Shown here: piece by piece, positions 1 to 7,492 of the stretch
Layout: every line of letters starts with the position of its first letter
Position numbering within the stretch: the first letter of the stretch is position 1
IMG/VR virus record: IMGVR_UViG_3300047510_001668
Location: 113,879-177,878 of that record
Direction: 5' to 3' (one strand)
DNA: 64,000 nucleotides
Source of the DNA: a virus
Position numbers and translations under genes: made by a program
Notes under the pieces: model-generated
Told to the model about the DNA's origin: nothing
The model's database searches: none
What the model saw: only the letters and a program-made list of their open reading frames with translations

Positions 1-1012
1 TTTGATTCTTTCGGAGCTTCATCACCTCAGCCAACTGCTCTTCAGGCTTACGGAGAATCTTCTCACAGGTCACCTTGAAGCCGTAAATCTTGGGACCCTT
101 CACATACAAGCTGTCCTTCACCTCAGCCTCGTAGTAGCCCAGCCGACGCTTCTTGGTGTCGTACACCCAGACCATGTTGGCACCAATGATGTCCACAGGA
201 TTACAGGACTTGATACCCTCATGCTCCGCCTTGAAACGAATCTTGCTGGCCATCTTCTTCTTGTCCAAAGGCTTCTTCTTCCTGATACGGAGAGACTTCA
301 CCTTGGTTTGTTGCTGTGAAATTCTATCCATGACAGCATCAAAGGCATCAATAATCTTTTTGAAATTTCTCTTGCCCACATAGGCATATCCTTCCACCAG
401 CTGCTCATCCTCGCCATTATACGCAGAATACCACTCGGCAAGATGCTTACGAAGATATTGCTGAACCAACTTGAGCTGCGGGGCCTTGAAATTCTTGGTC
501 AAGATGAATCCTGCCATGTCATCAGCCTCAGGCACCTCTCCATCAAAGGCTTCATCCATCTTGCCATCCAACTCAGCCAACACGGTGCTGACCTGAGCAC
601 GAATTCTGTCCTGAATGTTCGGCTTGTTGGTGTTCACATGAGTGGTAGAGGGTGCCTTCGTCTGCTTCTTCACAAGGGCAAAGCTCATCACATAATCACG
701 AATACGCTGTGAATCATTGCTATTCAAAGGAAATCCTTGAAGTGCCATGCGAGCCAAAGCACAGATGGTGGTGTTCATGCTTCCCAGATTGCGCCAGGCT
801 TGAATGTCCTGTTTGGCTGTTGCAGGACGCATCTCACGAAGCCATTGCTCCATGTACTTGGAATAATCCTTGTCTGAGGCACAATAGTTATGCCAATTCA
901 GACCACGAAGCATTTCGGAATTGTAATTCTTCACCACACCATCCCACGTAGGTTCCTCGGCAATCAAAGAGGACTCGGATGCCGGAGGAAGAACCAGATG
1001 AAGATTAGCCAT
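1..1012 (-). CDS. Unrecognised phage protein, 3' end outside window
   Basis: An open frame of at least 337 codons runs off the left edge of the window, so the C-terminus is missing. It starts MANLHLVLPPASES and overlaps the last 8 bases of the upstream DUF2693-like gene, so the two are probably translated together from the promoter at 1307-1335. The visible part is hydrophilic. It has a lysine-rich stretch near residues 255-270 (RIRKKKPLDKKKMASKIRFK) and several Trp/Tyr-rich segments. No membrane segment or catalytic motif is evident. The sequence looks richer in G+C than the neighbouring late genes, as do other genes served by the same promoter family. I do not recognise the family and assign no function. 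That it is a real gene is supported by uninterrupted length, coupling and strand. Confidence 0.85.
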   Translation of the reverse strand, partial: MANLHLVLPPASESSLIAEEPTWDGVVKNYNSEMLRGLNWHNYCASDKDYSKYMEQWLREMRPATAKQDIQAWRNLGSMNTTICALARMALQGFPLNSNDSQRIRDYVMSFALVKKQTKAPSTTHVNTNKPNIQDRIRAQVSTVLAELDGKMDEAFDGEVPEADDMAGFILTKNFKAPQLKLVQQYLRKHLAEWYSAYNGEDEQLVEGYAYVGKRNFKKIIDAFDAVMDRISQQQTKVKSLRIRKKKPLDKKKMASKIRFKAEHEGIKSCNPVDIIGANMVWVYDTKKRRLGYYEAEVKDSLYVKGPKIYGFKVTCEKILRKPEEQLAEVMKLRKNQ

Positions 1013-1277
1013 TGCTATACACCTCTTGGTCAAGGAGAGAAATCTTGCTGATGCTGTCCCAACGGAACGAACGCCAGGCCTGTTTCTCCATGTCCCAGAC
1101 CGGGCAAGCATCAGGACTATACTTGCGCTGAGACTCCTTGACTTCCTGAGCTGGAAGAAACTGCTCAGCCAACGTACACTTCATGTCACGAACAGTGCCA
1201 TCCGCCTTGGCGAAAGTCACCGTGACCACTGACTGCCGAAGAAGATTGCGAATGCCTTCCTTGGTGATGCCATCCAT
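1005..1277 (-). CDS. Small SH3-barrel-like phage protein (DUF2693-like)
   Basis: This 90-residue protein starts MDGITKEGIRNLLRQS. A helical start is followed by alternating hydrophobic strands (VVTVTFAKADGTVRDMKCTL), then a tail rich in Trp and acidic residues. The pattern TFxKxDGxxRxMxCTL matches the small phage SH3-beta-barrel family often annotated DUF2693. The family has no established function. A GGAGG ribosome-binding site lies 6 nt before the ATG, and a strong sigma70-like promoter lies at 1307-1335, so the gene is probably expressed early. It heads a two-gene unit with the overlapping gene to its left. The family call is from memory of the motif, not a search. Confidence 0.75.
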   Translation of the reverse strand: MDGITKEGIRNLLRQSVVTVTFAKADGTVRDMKCTLAEQFLPAQEVKESQRKYSPDACPVWDMEKQAWRSFRWDSISKISLLDQEVYSNG

Positions 1278-1306
1278 ACAGCCTCCATGTGTTAGAGTAT
1301 GTATGA

Positions 1307-1335
1307 AATATAATGATTTTATATCTATTTGTCAA
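1307..1335 (-). promoter_or_regulatory. Sigma70-like early promoter
   Basis: On the minus strand the sequence reads TTGACA, a 17-nt spacer, then TATATT. It lies about 30 nt before the gene starting at 1277. A 25-bp dyad sits just upstream at 1343-1367. Three other promoters in the window have the same architecture (19763, 32371 and 34646). Confidence 0.8.
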
Positions 1336-1342
1336 GTCCCGC

Positions 1343-1367
1343 TAAGTGCTTGTATTTCAATCACTTA
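1343..1367 (-). repeat. 25-bp dyad element upstream of early promoter, copy A
   Basis: An imperfect palindrome with outer arms TAAGTG/CACTTA and inner TTG/CAA. It ends 7 nt before the -35 box and overlaps the stop codon of the upstream membrane-protein gene (TGA at 1361-1363). Related copies are at 19800, 32407 and 34684. Confidence 0.75.
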
Positions 1368-2245
1368 CGCTTCGGGGTTTTCACTATTTTGAACCAACTG
1401 CCAGGATTCCAATCCATTTCCATGTCTGTGACATTTTCCACTTTTGTGGCGGGTTCAGACTTGGATAATGATTCAGCAAAGTTCTTGGTGGGAGGCATCA
1501 CCATGACAGGTGTTTCTTTTTTCATGGAAAGATTGGCGGCAATCACCAACAAGATGGCCAATGGATCAAATACAAATATCAACATCAAGGTCAACAACCG
1601 AATGGCTTTGTCCAACGTGGTGGCATCATCGGTACCATACACCAGTTGTGCCACATACTTGATGGGACCCACTTCAGTTTCCAGCTTGCGTTGCCCCACG
1701 TTCAATTCTGATTTCTGTTTTTGCAATTCTTGAATTTTCTTGTTGCTTTCTGTGATGGTGGCAGTTGCAGCTGTGCGTTCACGGCGTTGGCTGTTACGAA
1801 TCTGTACGGCACGTTCCACACGATTCACATCTCCCACCAGGTTGTTCACGGCAGCATCCATCTGTTGTAATGCCTGGCGTGCAGATGCCACATTGTCACG
1901 TTCCATCACAATCTGTTCATCCAACAACGTGATTTGTTCTGTGTTGGCATCCAAGCCTTGTGTGCCTTCCACATGGGCCCGAGTCAGATAACCAAAGATG
2001 CCTACACTGGTGATGAGACTCAACACCATCACGGCCACGATGAAATACATTCTCATCAGGATGTTGGTGTTGTTCCAGAATCGGTAGATCCAGCTGGCAG
2101 ACACCAACTTGCCCATCTCCAAGGCAGCACCCATCAATCCTACTGCCACAGGGGCACCTGGGAAAATGGCAATCAACCCCGCAATGGAAAACCACGCGGC
2201 GATGGTGCTGATGAATAGTGCTGAAAAGAGAGTGATAAGGGTCAT
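1361..2245 (-). CDS. Multi-pass membrane protein with central coiled coil
   Basis: The 294-residue protein has hydrophobic segments at about residues 3-28, 33-50 and 64-87, a long charged, helical, coiled-coil-like region (about 95-205, rich in Q, E, R and K), and a last membrane segment near 217-240 (LLTLMLIFVFDPLAILLVIAA). A short soluble tail follows. This looks like an inner-membrane protein with an extended coiled-coil loop. Similar unnamed proteins occur in T4-like environmental phages. No enzymatic motif is seen. Its start overlaps the stop of the GIY-YIG gene by 4 nt (ATGA), so the two are coupled. A late promoter box at 2663 precedes that pair. Its role is unknown. Interference with the host envelope or superinfection is only speculation. 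Confidence 0.8.
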   Translation of the reverse strand: MTLITLFSALFISTIAAWFSIAGLIAIFPGAPVAVGLMGAALEMGKLVSASWIYRFWNNTNILMRMYFIVAVMVLSLITSVGIFGYLTRAHVEGTQGLDANTEQITLLDEQIVMERDNVASARQALQQMDAAVNNLVGDVNRVERAVQIRNSQRRERTAATATITESNKKIQELQKQKSELNVGQRKLETEVGPIKYVAQLVYGTDDATTLDKAIRLLTLMLIFVFDPLAILLVIAANLSMKKETPVMVMPPTKNFAESLSKSEPATKVENVTDMEMDWNPGSWFKIVKTPKRK

Positions 2246-2637
2246 AGTTTCACGTGTTTTCGGTGAACTTTACACATGATCCAATCATTATAGAATTTAT
2301 CTGGGTGTTCTAGCACACCATATTGGAACTGGAGTTTTGCTTCAAGATAATTGCACTGTCCTTTGTTTCCACACAGATGAAGTATCTCACGTTGGAAAGC
2401 TCCTGGTCCATGGGTAGCAACATCGTGAAGAAGCTCTTTGTTGCTTCCGTAGTAGTCTCGCCAGTCTGACTCCACTCGAACTCGCTTTCGTTTTCCTTTA
2501 ACAGATTTTCGTCGAGCAAAGCTGAATAGTTTCTTTCCAATGTACTGGCGTCCTGTTTGAAGGTTGGTGATTCGATACACGAATCCAATGATGTTGTCAG
2601 GCACTTCAGTAAATTCTTTGTCTTGGTGCATCCACAT
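2242..2637 (-). CDS. GIY-YIG nuclease-family protein
   Basis: The N-terminal region has the GIY-YIG core: GFVYRITN at about residues 18-25 and, ten residues later, QYIGKK. Basic residues (KSVKGKRKRVRVES) and conserved-looking W-RDYYGSN follow, as expected for the phage nuclease fold in Seg-type endonucleases. It lacks an obvious separate DNA-binding domain after the catalytic module, apart from a short C-terminal segment, so it is shorter than most free-standing homing endonucleases. It may be a homing enzyme or a phage DNA-processing nuclease. A late-type box (AATAAATA at 2663-2670) lies 26 nt upstream, suggesting late expression. The downstream membrane-protein gene overlaps its stop. Confidence 0.75.
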   Translation of the reverse strand: MWMHQDKEFTEVPDNIIGFVYRITNLQTGRQYIGKKLFSFARRKSVKGKRKRVRVESDWRDYYGSNKELLHDVATHGPGAFQREILHLCGNKGQCNYLEAKLQFQYGVLEHPDKFYNDWIMCKVHRKHVKL

Positions 2638-2662
2638 AGTTAAATCCTCAATGAGACTTAAC

Positions 2663-2670
2663 TATTTATT
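2663..2670 (-). promoter_or_regulatory. T4-type late promoter box (AATAAATA)
   Basis: The minus strand reads AATAAATA, 26 nt before the GIY-YIG start and between two genes. It matches the NATAAATA late box found before most structural genes here. Confidence 0.55.
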
Positions 2671-2947
2671 CTCCTAGTATGAACGAGAAAGGATGATTTT
2701 TCGTGGTGTCAATGCTCATACCTACGTATTTACCTACCAGATTGCCTATAACATACACAGGAATCACCGCCCAATTGCCTTTCAACAACTCATCCAACGA
2801 CCAGAACATGGATGCCAATGAAGCCAACCCCATCCACACGCTGTTCAACAGCAACTTGGGAATGTTATCTTCATAGGTGTATCGAATTTCCAATACTTTC
2901 AAAATGTTGAACACAATTTGTGAAAAGAAGATGGCCACCCAAATCAT
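2666..2947 (-). CDS. Small membrane protein, GN/YVG type
   Basis: The 93-residue protein has hydrophobic segments near residues 2-20, 33-52 and 60-80. It ends with a motif GNLVGKYVGMSIDTT. A similar GSVVGSYVGIW ending occurs in the small membrane protein at 30064-30333, so the two may be distant paralogs. It overlaps the start of no other protein except by 4 nt with the upstream zinc-ribbon gene (ATGA), which implies translational coupling. No signal peptide cleavage site or lipobox is visible. The function is unknown; a small inner-membrane protein of the phage early/middle set is the most that can be said. Confidence 0.7.
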   Translation of the reverse strand: MIWVAIFFSQIVFNILKVLEIRYTYEDNIPKLLLNSVWMGLASLASMFWSLDELLKGNWAVIPVYVIGNLVGKYVGMSIDTTKNHPFSFILGE

Positions 2948-3105
2948 TCTTCATCCTCATCATTGATTTCATATCCATAATCTTCATCATCTTCCATGGT
3001 CTCACCACAGAAGGGACAATATTCCACCCGATAATGGTCATCATCCATGTCATGACGGATGGTGAATTCTGCTTCACAAGATGTACATACTATAATTTTA
3101 TGCAT
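2944..3105 (-). CDS. Small acidic zinc-ribbon protein
   Basis: A 53-residue protein with two Cys pairs, CTSC near residues 7-10 and CPFC near 30-33. They are separated by a His/Asp-rich loop and followed by a very acidic tail (EDDEDYGYEINDEDEE). This is a classic two-knuckle zinc ribbon. The start at 3105 (MHKIIVC) is chosen because it overlaps the upstream gene by only 8 nt and follows GGTGGAAT. A start 24 nt further upstream would overlap more. Small zinc ribbons of this kind are common in T4-like phages and lack assigned roles. Nucleic-acid or RNA-polymerase binding is plausible but unproven. Confidence 0.75.
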   Translation of the reverse strand: MHKIIVCTSCEAEFTIRHDMDDDHYRVEYCPFCGETMEDDEDYGYEINDEDEE

Positions 3106-4261
3106 CGTATTCCACCGTGAGTTTGTCAATGTCTTTACGTTCTGCCATCACGTAATAGTAATAGGGCAGACGATGATTGCCCAGCACTTGTATCGTCAAT
3201 CCGTTCACATTGTTCACCACCAAGGTTTGATCCATGTTGGTGGGTGTGAGATGTACGGTTATGGTTTTTTCATCCACCAATCCTGACCAGTAATCAGGTA
3301 ATGGAATAGTTCCTTCAGAAGTTTTGCCACGAACATACACACCTGCTTCAGGTCCTTCAAGACAAGCATAACGTAAACGTTTTCCTTCTTTGGTAGGATG
3401 TTTTATATCAAACGCTTTTAATGTTGCAGTGGTAAGATATTGTCCTACCGCCAAATTTCCTGTTATAATTGCGGCACCTGTGATGGTGGTGGGTCCATTA
3501 ATGGCCGTGACACCTGTGATGGTGGTGGCGCCTGTGATGGCTGTGGCGCCGGTGATGGTGGTTGGTCCAGCTGTCATCAATGCAGTTTGCATATAAGCAG
3601 AGGACACACCACCTGAGGCCACAACATCAGGAGCTTGCACCATGTTGGTGGCAATCAATTTAGCCGCAATGTTGTTCCCTTTGGAGAAGGTACCGCCTGG
3701 TCCTGATACTGCACCTTCTTCAGGAATCAAACTCAATGTTTCCAACACGCTATACACAGAACTGGGTATGACATCTTGACCTGCTCCCGTGGCACCAAGT
3801 GCTAGTGCTGCTCGAGGAACATCCACAGAAACTCCTGTGGTGATGTTCATGGTTCTCTCACCTAACACTGGAATGTTGACCGTGACAGGTACCACTACTG
3901 GTATTGGTACTGTGTCGGTGATACCATCCGCATCCAATGAGAGGTCCATCTCCTTCAGTTGCTCTAGTTGATATTGTGTTTCTGCCACCTTTTCTTTGGC
4001 TTCAGCAATGGTTTTTTGTGCTTGTGCCACAGTATTGACAGCTGAAGCCACCTCAAATTTCAATTTTCTTTCAACTTTCAATTTAGTTAAATCTAGAATA
4101 ACTGAAGGTATAGCAGGTAATCTTATGGCTTCATCCAAAGCGTTTGTGGCTTTGTTCAGCAATTCTTCTGCGGCATCCACTTCACGCTGTGTTTTATCTG
4201 CACGTGCTGTGGCTTCGGCTACCTCGCGTTTAGCATTGGCTAAATCTTGTCTGGCTGACAT
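3098..4261 (-). CDS. Virion structural protein with coiled-coil N-terminus, ITGAT repeats and LEGPE domain
   Basis: This 387-residue protein has three parts. Residues 1-110 are an alanine/glutamate-rich coiled coil. The middle contains hexad repeats of the type TITGAT near residues 235-280, a beta-helix or fibre-like signature. The C-terminus contains FDIKHPT-KEG-RLRYACLEGPEAGVYVRG, a motif common at the ends of phage fibre and structural proteins in marine T4-like phages. A strong ribosome-binding site (GAGGATAAC) precedes the ATG. It lies directly downstream of thioredoxin, away from the main tail-fibre genes. It is probably a trimeric fibre or decoration protein. Its exact position in the virion cannot be read from sequence. 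Confidence 0.75.
   Translation of the reverse strand: MSARQDLANAKREVAEATARADKTQREVDAAEELLNKATNALDEAIRLPAIPSVILDLTKLKVERKLKFEVASAVNTVAQAQKTIAEAKEKVAETQYQLEQLKEMDLSLDADGITDTVPIPVVVPVTVNIPVLGERTMNITTGVSVDVPRAALALGATGAGQDVIPSSVYSVLETLSLIPEEGAVSGPGGTFSKGNNIAAKLIATNMVQAPDVVASGGVSSAYMQTALMTAGPTTITGATAITGATTITGVTAINGPTTITGAAIITGNLAVGQYLTTATLKAFDIKHPTKEGKRLRYACLEGPEAGVYVRGKTSEGTIPLPDYWSGLVDEKTITVHLTPTNMDQTLVVNNVNGLTIQVLGNHRLPYYYYVMAERKDIDKLTVEYDA
3465..3565 (-). repeat. Tandem repeats encoding TITGAT-like hexads
   Basis: Near-identical 18-nt units (cctgtgatggtggtggcg-like on the plus strand) encode TITGAT, AITGAT, TITGVT, AINGPT and TITGAA in succession within the fibre-like protein at 3098-4261. They are a coding repeat likely to form a beta-structured shaft. 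Confidence 0.75.
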
Positions 4262-4262
4262 G

Positions 4263-4580
4263 TTATCCTCGTATTACTCGGTTCAACTTGCTTTCAATTT
4301 TAGATTTTTCATTCACACCGAAAGCAAATTCACGTTTCTTTCCCTGCTTATATATCAATAACATGGGAACAGCTTTTGCGCCAGTGAAGTCTTTCACTTC
4401 AGGTACTTCATCAATGTCCACCTTGTAGAAGGGGACTGGCGATGTTTCAGCCAGTTCCCCAATTACAGGTAACATCTGTTGACAAGGCACACACCATGTG
4501 GCATATAAATCCACCACCACAACATCATGTTCTGTGATAGCCTGTTCCAATTCAGCAATGGTGTGTAGACTTTTCATCAT
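4263..4580 (-). CDS. Thioredoxin
   Basis: A 105-residue thioredoxin with the fold order beta-alpha-beta and the active-site motif WCVPC (residues 29-33). A cis-proline segment (AVPMLLIY) follows near residue 70 and a conserved KVDIDEVPE strand near 54. The length is that of canonical thioredoxin. The start overlaps the NrdJ stop codon (ATGATGA), so it is co-translated with the reductase. It probably supplies electrons to the C-terminal cysteine pair of NrdJ. The active-site dipeptide is VP rather than the common GP, which may shift the redox potential. Confidence 0.95.
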   Translation of the reverse strand: MMKSLHTIAELEQAITEHDVVVVDLYATWCVPCQQMLPVIGELAETSPVPFYKVDIDEVPEVKDFTGAKAVPMLLIYKQGKKREFAFGVNEKSKIESKLNRVIRG

Positions 4581-6436
4581 GACACTTCACAACCATTGGC
4601 TGAACAGGCAGCTTCACCTTGAAGGTTGGTTTCATCATTCATTTCTCGCACATCATCCAGATTGATGTTGTGTAGTGTCTTGACAGCTTCTTCATAGGTC
4701 ACGGCATCAACATCTTCAAATGGTGCTTGGATGTAGGTGTGGTCGCTGTAAGGCAACACGGACAATGCTGTGAAGTTGTCACGATTCTCCCACATCCAGG
4801 CTCCCACTTCATCCCACTCACCTGGCTTGATGGTGACTGTGGTGGATACATTGTTCTTGTTGGCACCCTTACGATGTCCAGGCTTCACCCATTCCTTCCA
4901 CACCTTTGATACGCGCTTCAATAAATCAAGTGCTGTTTCTTGACGAGTGACAGCTCCTGCAGGTGCCTGTTGTGGCACTTCAATCACAGCCTGAATGTTT
5001 GGCTTGAAATATTCATCCGTGACCAGTTCAGGATGATTGTTCACCAGATAGTTGTAGATGCTTTCATTCTTACCCACACGAATTCTACGAATGTAGAAAT
5101 CATTGTGCCAGGCGTGAATGCCTGAGGAGGTTCCCAACACCAATGAACTGGTGCCTTCAGGCTTCACTGTGGTGCAACGTGCTGCTGGGTTCGTACCAAT
5201 TAAAGCTGCTACACGTTGATTCTCTTCCTTCACCAGGTTGGCTGCTTCCTTCATGTCCAATTTCAATACGCCACCCGATGCAATCCCCGTCATTGAAACG
5301 CCAATCAAGGCTTCCTTCTCCGTGGTTCTCTTCCATACATCCCTCAAATAATGAAAGTTGGTGTAACTGGCTTGTAGTGTGCCAATGAATGCTGCCGCCT
5401 TGGCACGTGCATTTAAATCTTCTTGTGATTCCACATCACCCGCATGAATGGTGGTCAAGTTACAGAATTGGAAGGGACGAAGTGAAATTTCTGCACAAGG
5501 ATTCATGCCCCAATCCTTATCATTGGTGAAGAAGAAGCCAGGTTCACCTGAGCCTGAAGCCTCAATCTTCTTCCACAACTCCATGAATGTTTCTTCTTCC
5601 ACCTTGGACCGAACAATCACGGCTGAGTTGTTGGCACGACCACGTTGTGAATTTTGTTCCCACCAGTTGCCGAACTTACAGGTCAGCATGTCATCATCAT
5701 CAATGTCAAACAATGAAATCATGGCTGACCGACGAATGCCACCTGCCAACACAGCATCAGCAATGTAGCACAGAATGTCATGCACTTCCAAAGAGGTGAG
5801 TTGTTCACCATTGTGCTTTCTGTCCAGAATCTTCTGAACATTGTGGAGGCAATCCTTCAATGGTTCAGGACCAGGTGCCTTGCCACCTGATGTGATGAGA
5901 GGCGCACCCTTCTCACGAACATCAGAGAAATCATACACAGGCATGGCCTTGCCCTTCATGTATGCAGTCATCAACACCTTGACAGCATCTGCCCATCCTT
6001 CAATGCTATCTCCTACAAGATAGCGACGATTCTTCACAGGCTTGTTGATTTCAGGAAGTTTTTCCACGTGATGTTGTTGCACAGAATATCCCACACCTGT
6101 ACCTGACAACAACAGGAACATTACTTCACTGAAGGCATCCACGTGATCCACAGGTAGGAAACAACAATTATACAAACGAGCATTGTTGATGGCAATAGGC
6201 TTCCCAGCAAACTGCAAACTGCGCATGGAAGGGAGAATCTTCTTGTCATAGACAAATTGATAGGCATCAGTGATGTCTTGTGCCAGATGAGGATACTTCT
6301 CCAGATGCATCTGCTTGTTTCTGTCAACTAGTTCCTTCCAGTTTTCACGACGACCAAGCTCAGGGATGAACTTGGCATATTTCATGAACACGGTGATGTC
6401 ACTTAAAATCTTGGCGGGCAATTCCATCTTACTCAT
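4577..6436 (-). CDS. nrdJ: Adenosylcobalamin-dependent ribonucleotide reductase (class II, NrdJ)
   Basis: The 619-residue enzyme reduces ribonucleotides to deoxyribonucleotides. The diagnostic segment NPCAEISLRPFQFC (residues 312-325) contains the radical Cys314 and Glu316, plus Cys325 spaced exactly as the active-site pair of monomeric B12-dependent reductases. The N-terminal partner cysteine is in YNCCFLP (91-92). The C-terminus carries a CSANGC redox pair for re-reduction. No NrdB or NrdD/G gene is adjacent, which fits a class II enzyme needing only cobalamin. It is shorter than the 740-residue Lactobacillus enzyme. Its start overlaps the MazG-like gene and its stop overlaps thioredoxin, giving a nucleotide-metabolism run of ThyX, MazG-like, NrdJ and Trx. 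Confidence 0.95.
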   Translation of the reverse strand: MSKMELPAKILSDITVFMKYAKFIPELGRRENWKELVDRNKQMHLEKYPHLAQDITDAYQFVYDKKILPSMRSLQFAGKPIAINNARLYNCCFLPVDHVDAFSEVMFLLLSGTGVGYSVQQHHVEKLPEINKPVKNRRYLVGDSIEGWADAVKVLMTAYMKGKAMPVYDFSDVREKGAPLITSGGKAPGPEPLKDCLHNVQKILDRKHNGEQLTSLEVHDILCYIADAVLAGGIRRSAMISLFDIDDDDMLTCKFGNWWEQNSQRGRANNSAVIVRSKVEEETFMELWKKIEASGSGEPGFFFTNDKDWGMNPCAEISLRPFQFCNLTTIHAGDVESQEDLNARAKAAAFIGTLQASYTNFHYLRDVWKRTTEKEALIGVSMTGIASGGVLKLDMKEAANLVKEENQRVAALIGTNPAARCTTVKPEGTSSLVLGTSSGIHAWHNDFYIRRIRVGKNESIYNYLVNNHPELVTDEYFKPNIQAVIEVPQQAPAGAVTRQETALDLLKRVSKVWKEWVKPGHRKGANKNNVSTTVTIKPGEWDEVGAWMWENRDNFTALSVLPYSDHTYIQAPFEDVDAVTYEEAVKTLHNINLDDVREMNDETNLQGEAACSANGCEVS

Positions 6437-6816
6437 TGGGCGGGTTCCTGGAGCTGTAATGCTCGGTGAATGTTGGGTGGGAAATAGGTATCAGGCTTTA
6501 GAATCTTACCATCATCTCGACGAACAACTTTACCTTCCACAGTCTTGCTCATGTTCGAGGCGGTGATTTCTTGCCATACAGGACCCATAGGAATTCCTAA
6601 TGAGTTGCATAGACCGAGAATCACCCAAATTAAATCGCCACAAGCATCTGCTGTTTCTACTATGTCCTGGTTTTCAAATCCTTGTTCTAGTTCTTCCATC
6701 TCCTCTCGAATAAGATTCAAGTACAGGACAGCTTGTTTGTAATTATCGGTGAAACTGGGTCTATCTTTCACTTCTTGACCACAGGCTTCCATGAAAATTC
6801 TTACGTTACTTTGCAT
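6433..6816 (-). CDS. MazG/HisE-like nucleotide pyrophosphohydrolase
   Basis: About 127 residues if started at MQSNVRIFMEACGQ; a start 15 nt upstream (MRLKP) is also open, and neither has a clear ribosome-binding site. The all-alpha NTP-pyrophosphatase signature is present: EEMEELEQG, then EETADACGDLIWVILG-type EXXXD helix (residues ~45-75). These enzymes hydrolyse nucleoside triphosphates to monophosphates and pyrophosphate. Phage versions are proposed to alter nucleotide pools or (p)ppGpp. It overlaps thyX upstream and nrdJ downstream (ATGA), which supports a role in nucleotide metabolism. The substrate cannot be decided from the sequence. Confidence 0.85.
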   Translation of the reverse strand: MQSNVRIFMEACGQEVKDRPSFTDNYKQAVLYLNLIREEMEELEQGFENQDIVETADACGDLIWVILGLCNSLGIPMGPVWQEITASNMSKTVEGKVVRRDDGKILKPDTYFPPNIHRALQLQEPAQ

Positions 6817-7492
6817 CGGTTTCAGTCTCATTATGTGAAAAGTTATTTATCAATGGGAAAATTTCAGAGATGACCTTGGCGCACTCCAAGGCAATAATTC
6901 GGTGTTCCTTCTGTGTTGCCTTGTCGGAACGTATATCTATATAGTGAATCCAACTTCTCAAGGTGCCGTTCATGTACATACGGGACGTGGTAAGGCCTTC
7001 AGGAAGCACAGCACGTGCCACTTCTTTGGCAATACCGTTATTGATGGCCCAACTATAGGCAAACTTGGATTGACGAATCACATCTTGTTGAATGCGAACC
7101 CATTCCTTTTGCAGTTCCAGGTCCTGGGTTTCAATGCTGTTCTGCCGATTCTTCTGGTCTTGAAGGCGGGCCTCACGATATTCAAATGACAAATCTTTCA
7201 CAGGGTCAGCATATCGTTGACTGAATTCCTGAAAGCTGAAACTCCGATGCCGAAGAATCTGCCGAGCAATGTCTCGGGTGGTTTCAATCTCCAAACAAAT
7301 GTTCACCATCTCGAAGGGACTCCAGTGCTTCCACTTCACAAGATAGCTGATGAGCTTGTCTGCCGTTTCGGTGTTGTACTGATTGCTGGGATTGCTGACC
7401 CGAGCACAAAATGCCACCAGGTCATTCATCTCTGCCACGTTGTCCATGTCATCGGCACACGCAATGGTGTGCGAAATCAAACGTACTTTCAT
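6806..7492 (-). CDS. thyX: Flavin-dependent thymidylate synthase
   Basis: The 228-residue protein has the ThyX signature RHRxxxxxxxS exactly (RHRSFSFQEFS, residues 81-91) followed by QRYAD. It converts dUMP to dTMP using FAD, NADPH and methylenetetrahydrofolate. C-terminal segments ARAVLPEGLTTSRMYMNGTLRSWIHYIDIR match the family's substrate-binding region. The ATG at 7492 is chosen because a GGAGAA site lies upstream and it overlaps the primase stop codon in a TAATG junction. It leads the run ThyX, MazG-like, NrdJ, thioredoxin. T4 itself carries ThyA-type enzyme, so this is the alternative class seen in many environmental relatives. Confidence 0.97.
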   Translation of the reverse strand: MKVRLISHTIACADDMDNVAEMNDLVAFCARVSNPSNQYNTETADKLISYLVKWKHWSPFEMVNICLEIETTRDIARQILRHRSFSFQEFSQRYADPVKDLSFEYREARLQDQKNRQNSIETQDLELQKEWVRIQQDVIRQSKFAYSWAINNGIAKEVARAVLPEGLTTSRMYMNGTLRSWIHYIDIRSDKATQKEHRIIALECAKVISEIFPLINNFSHNETETDAK

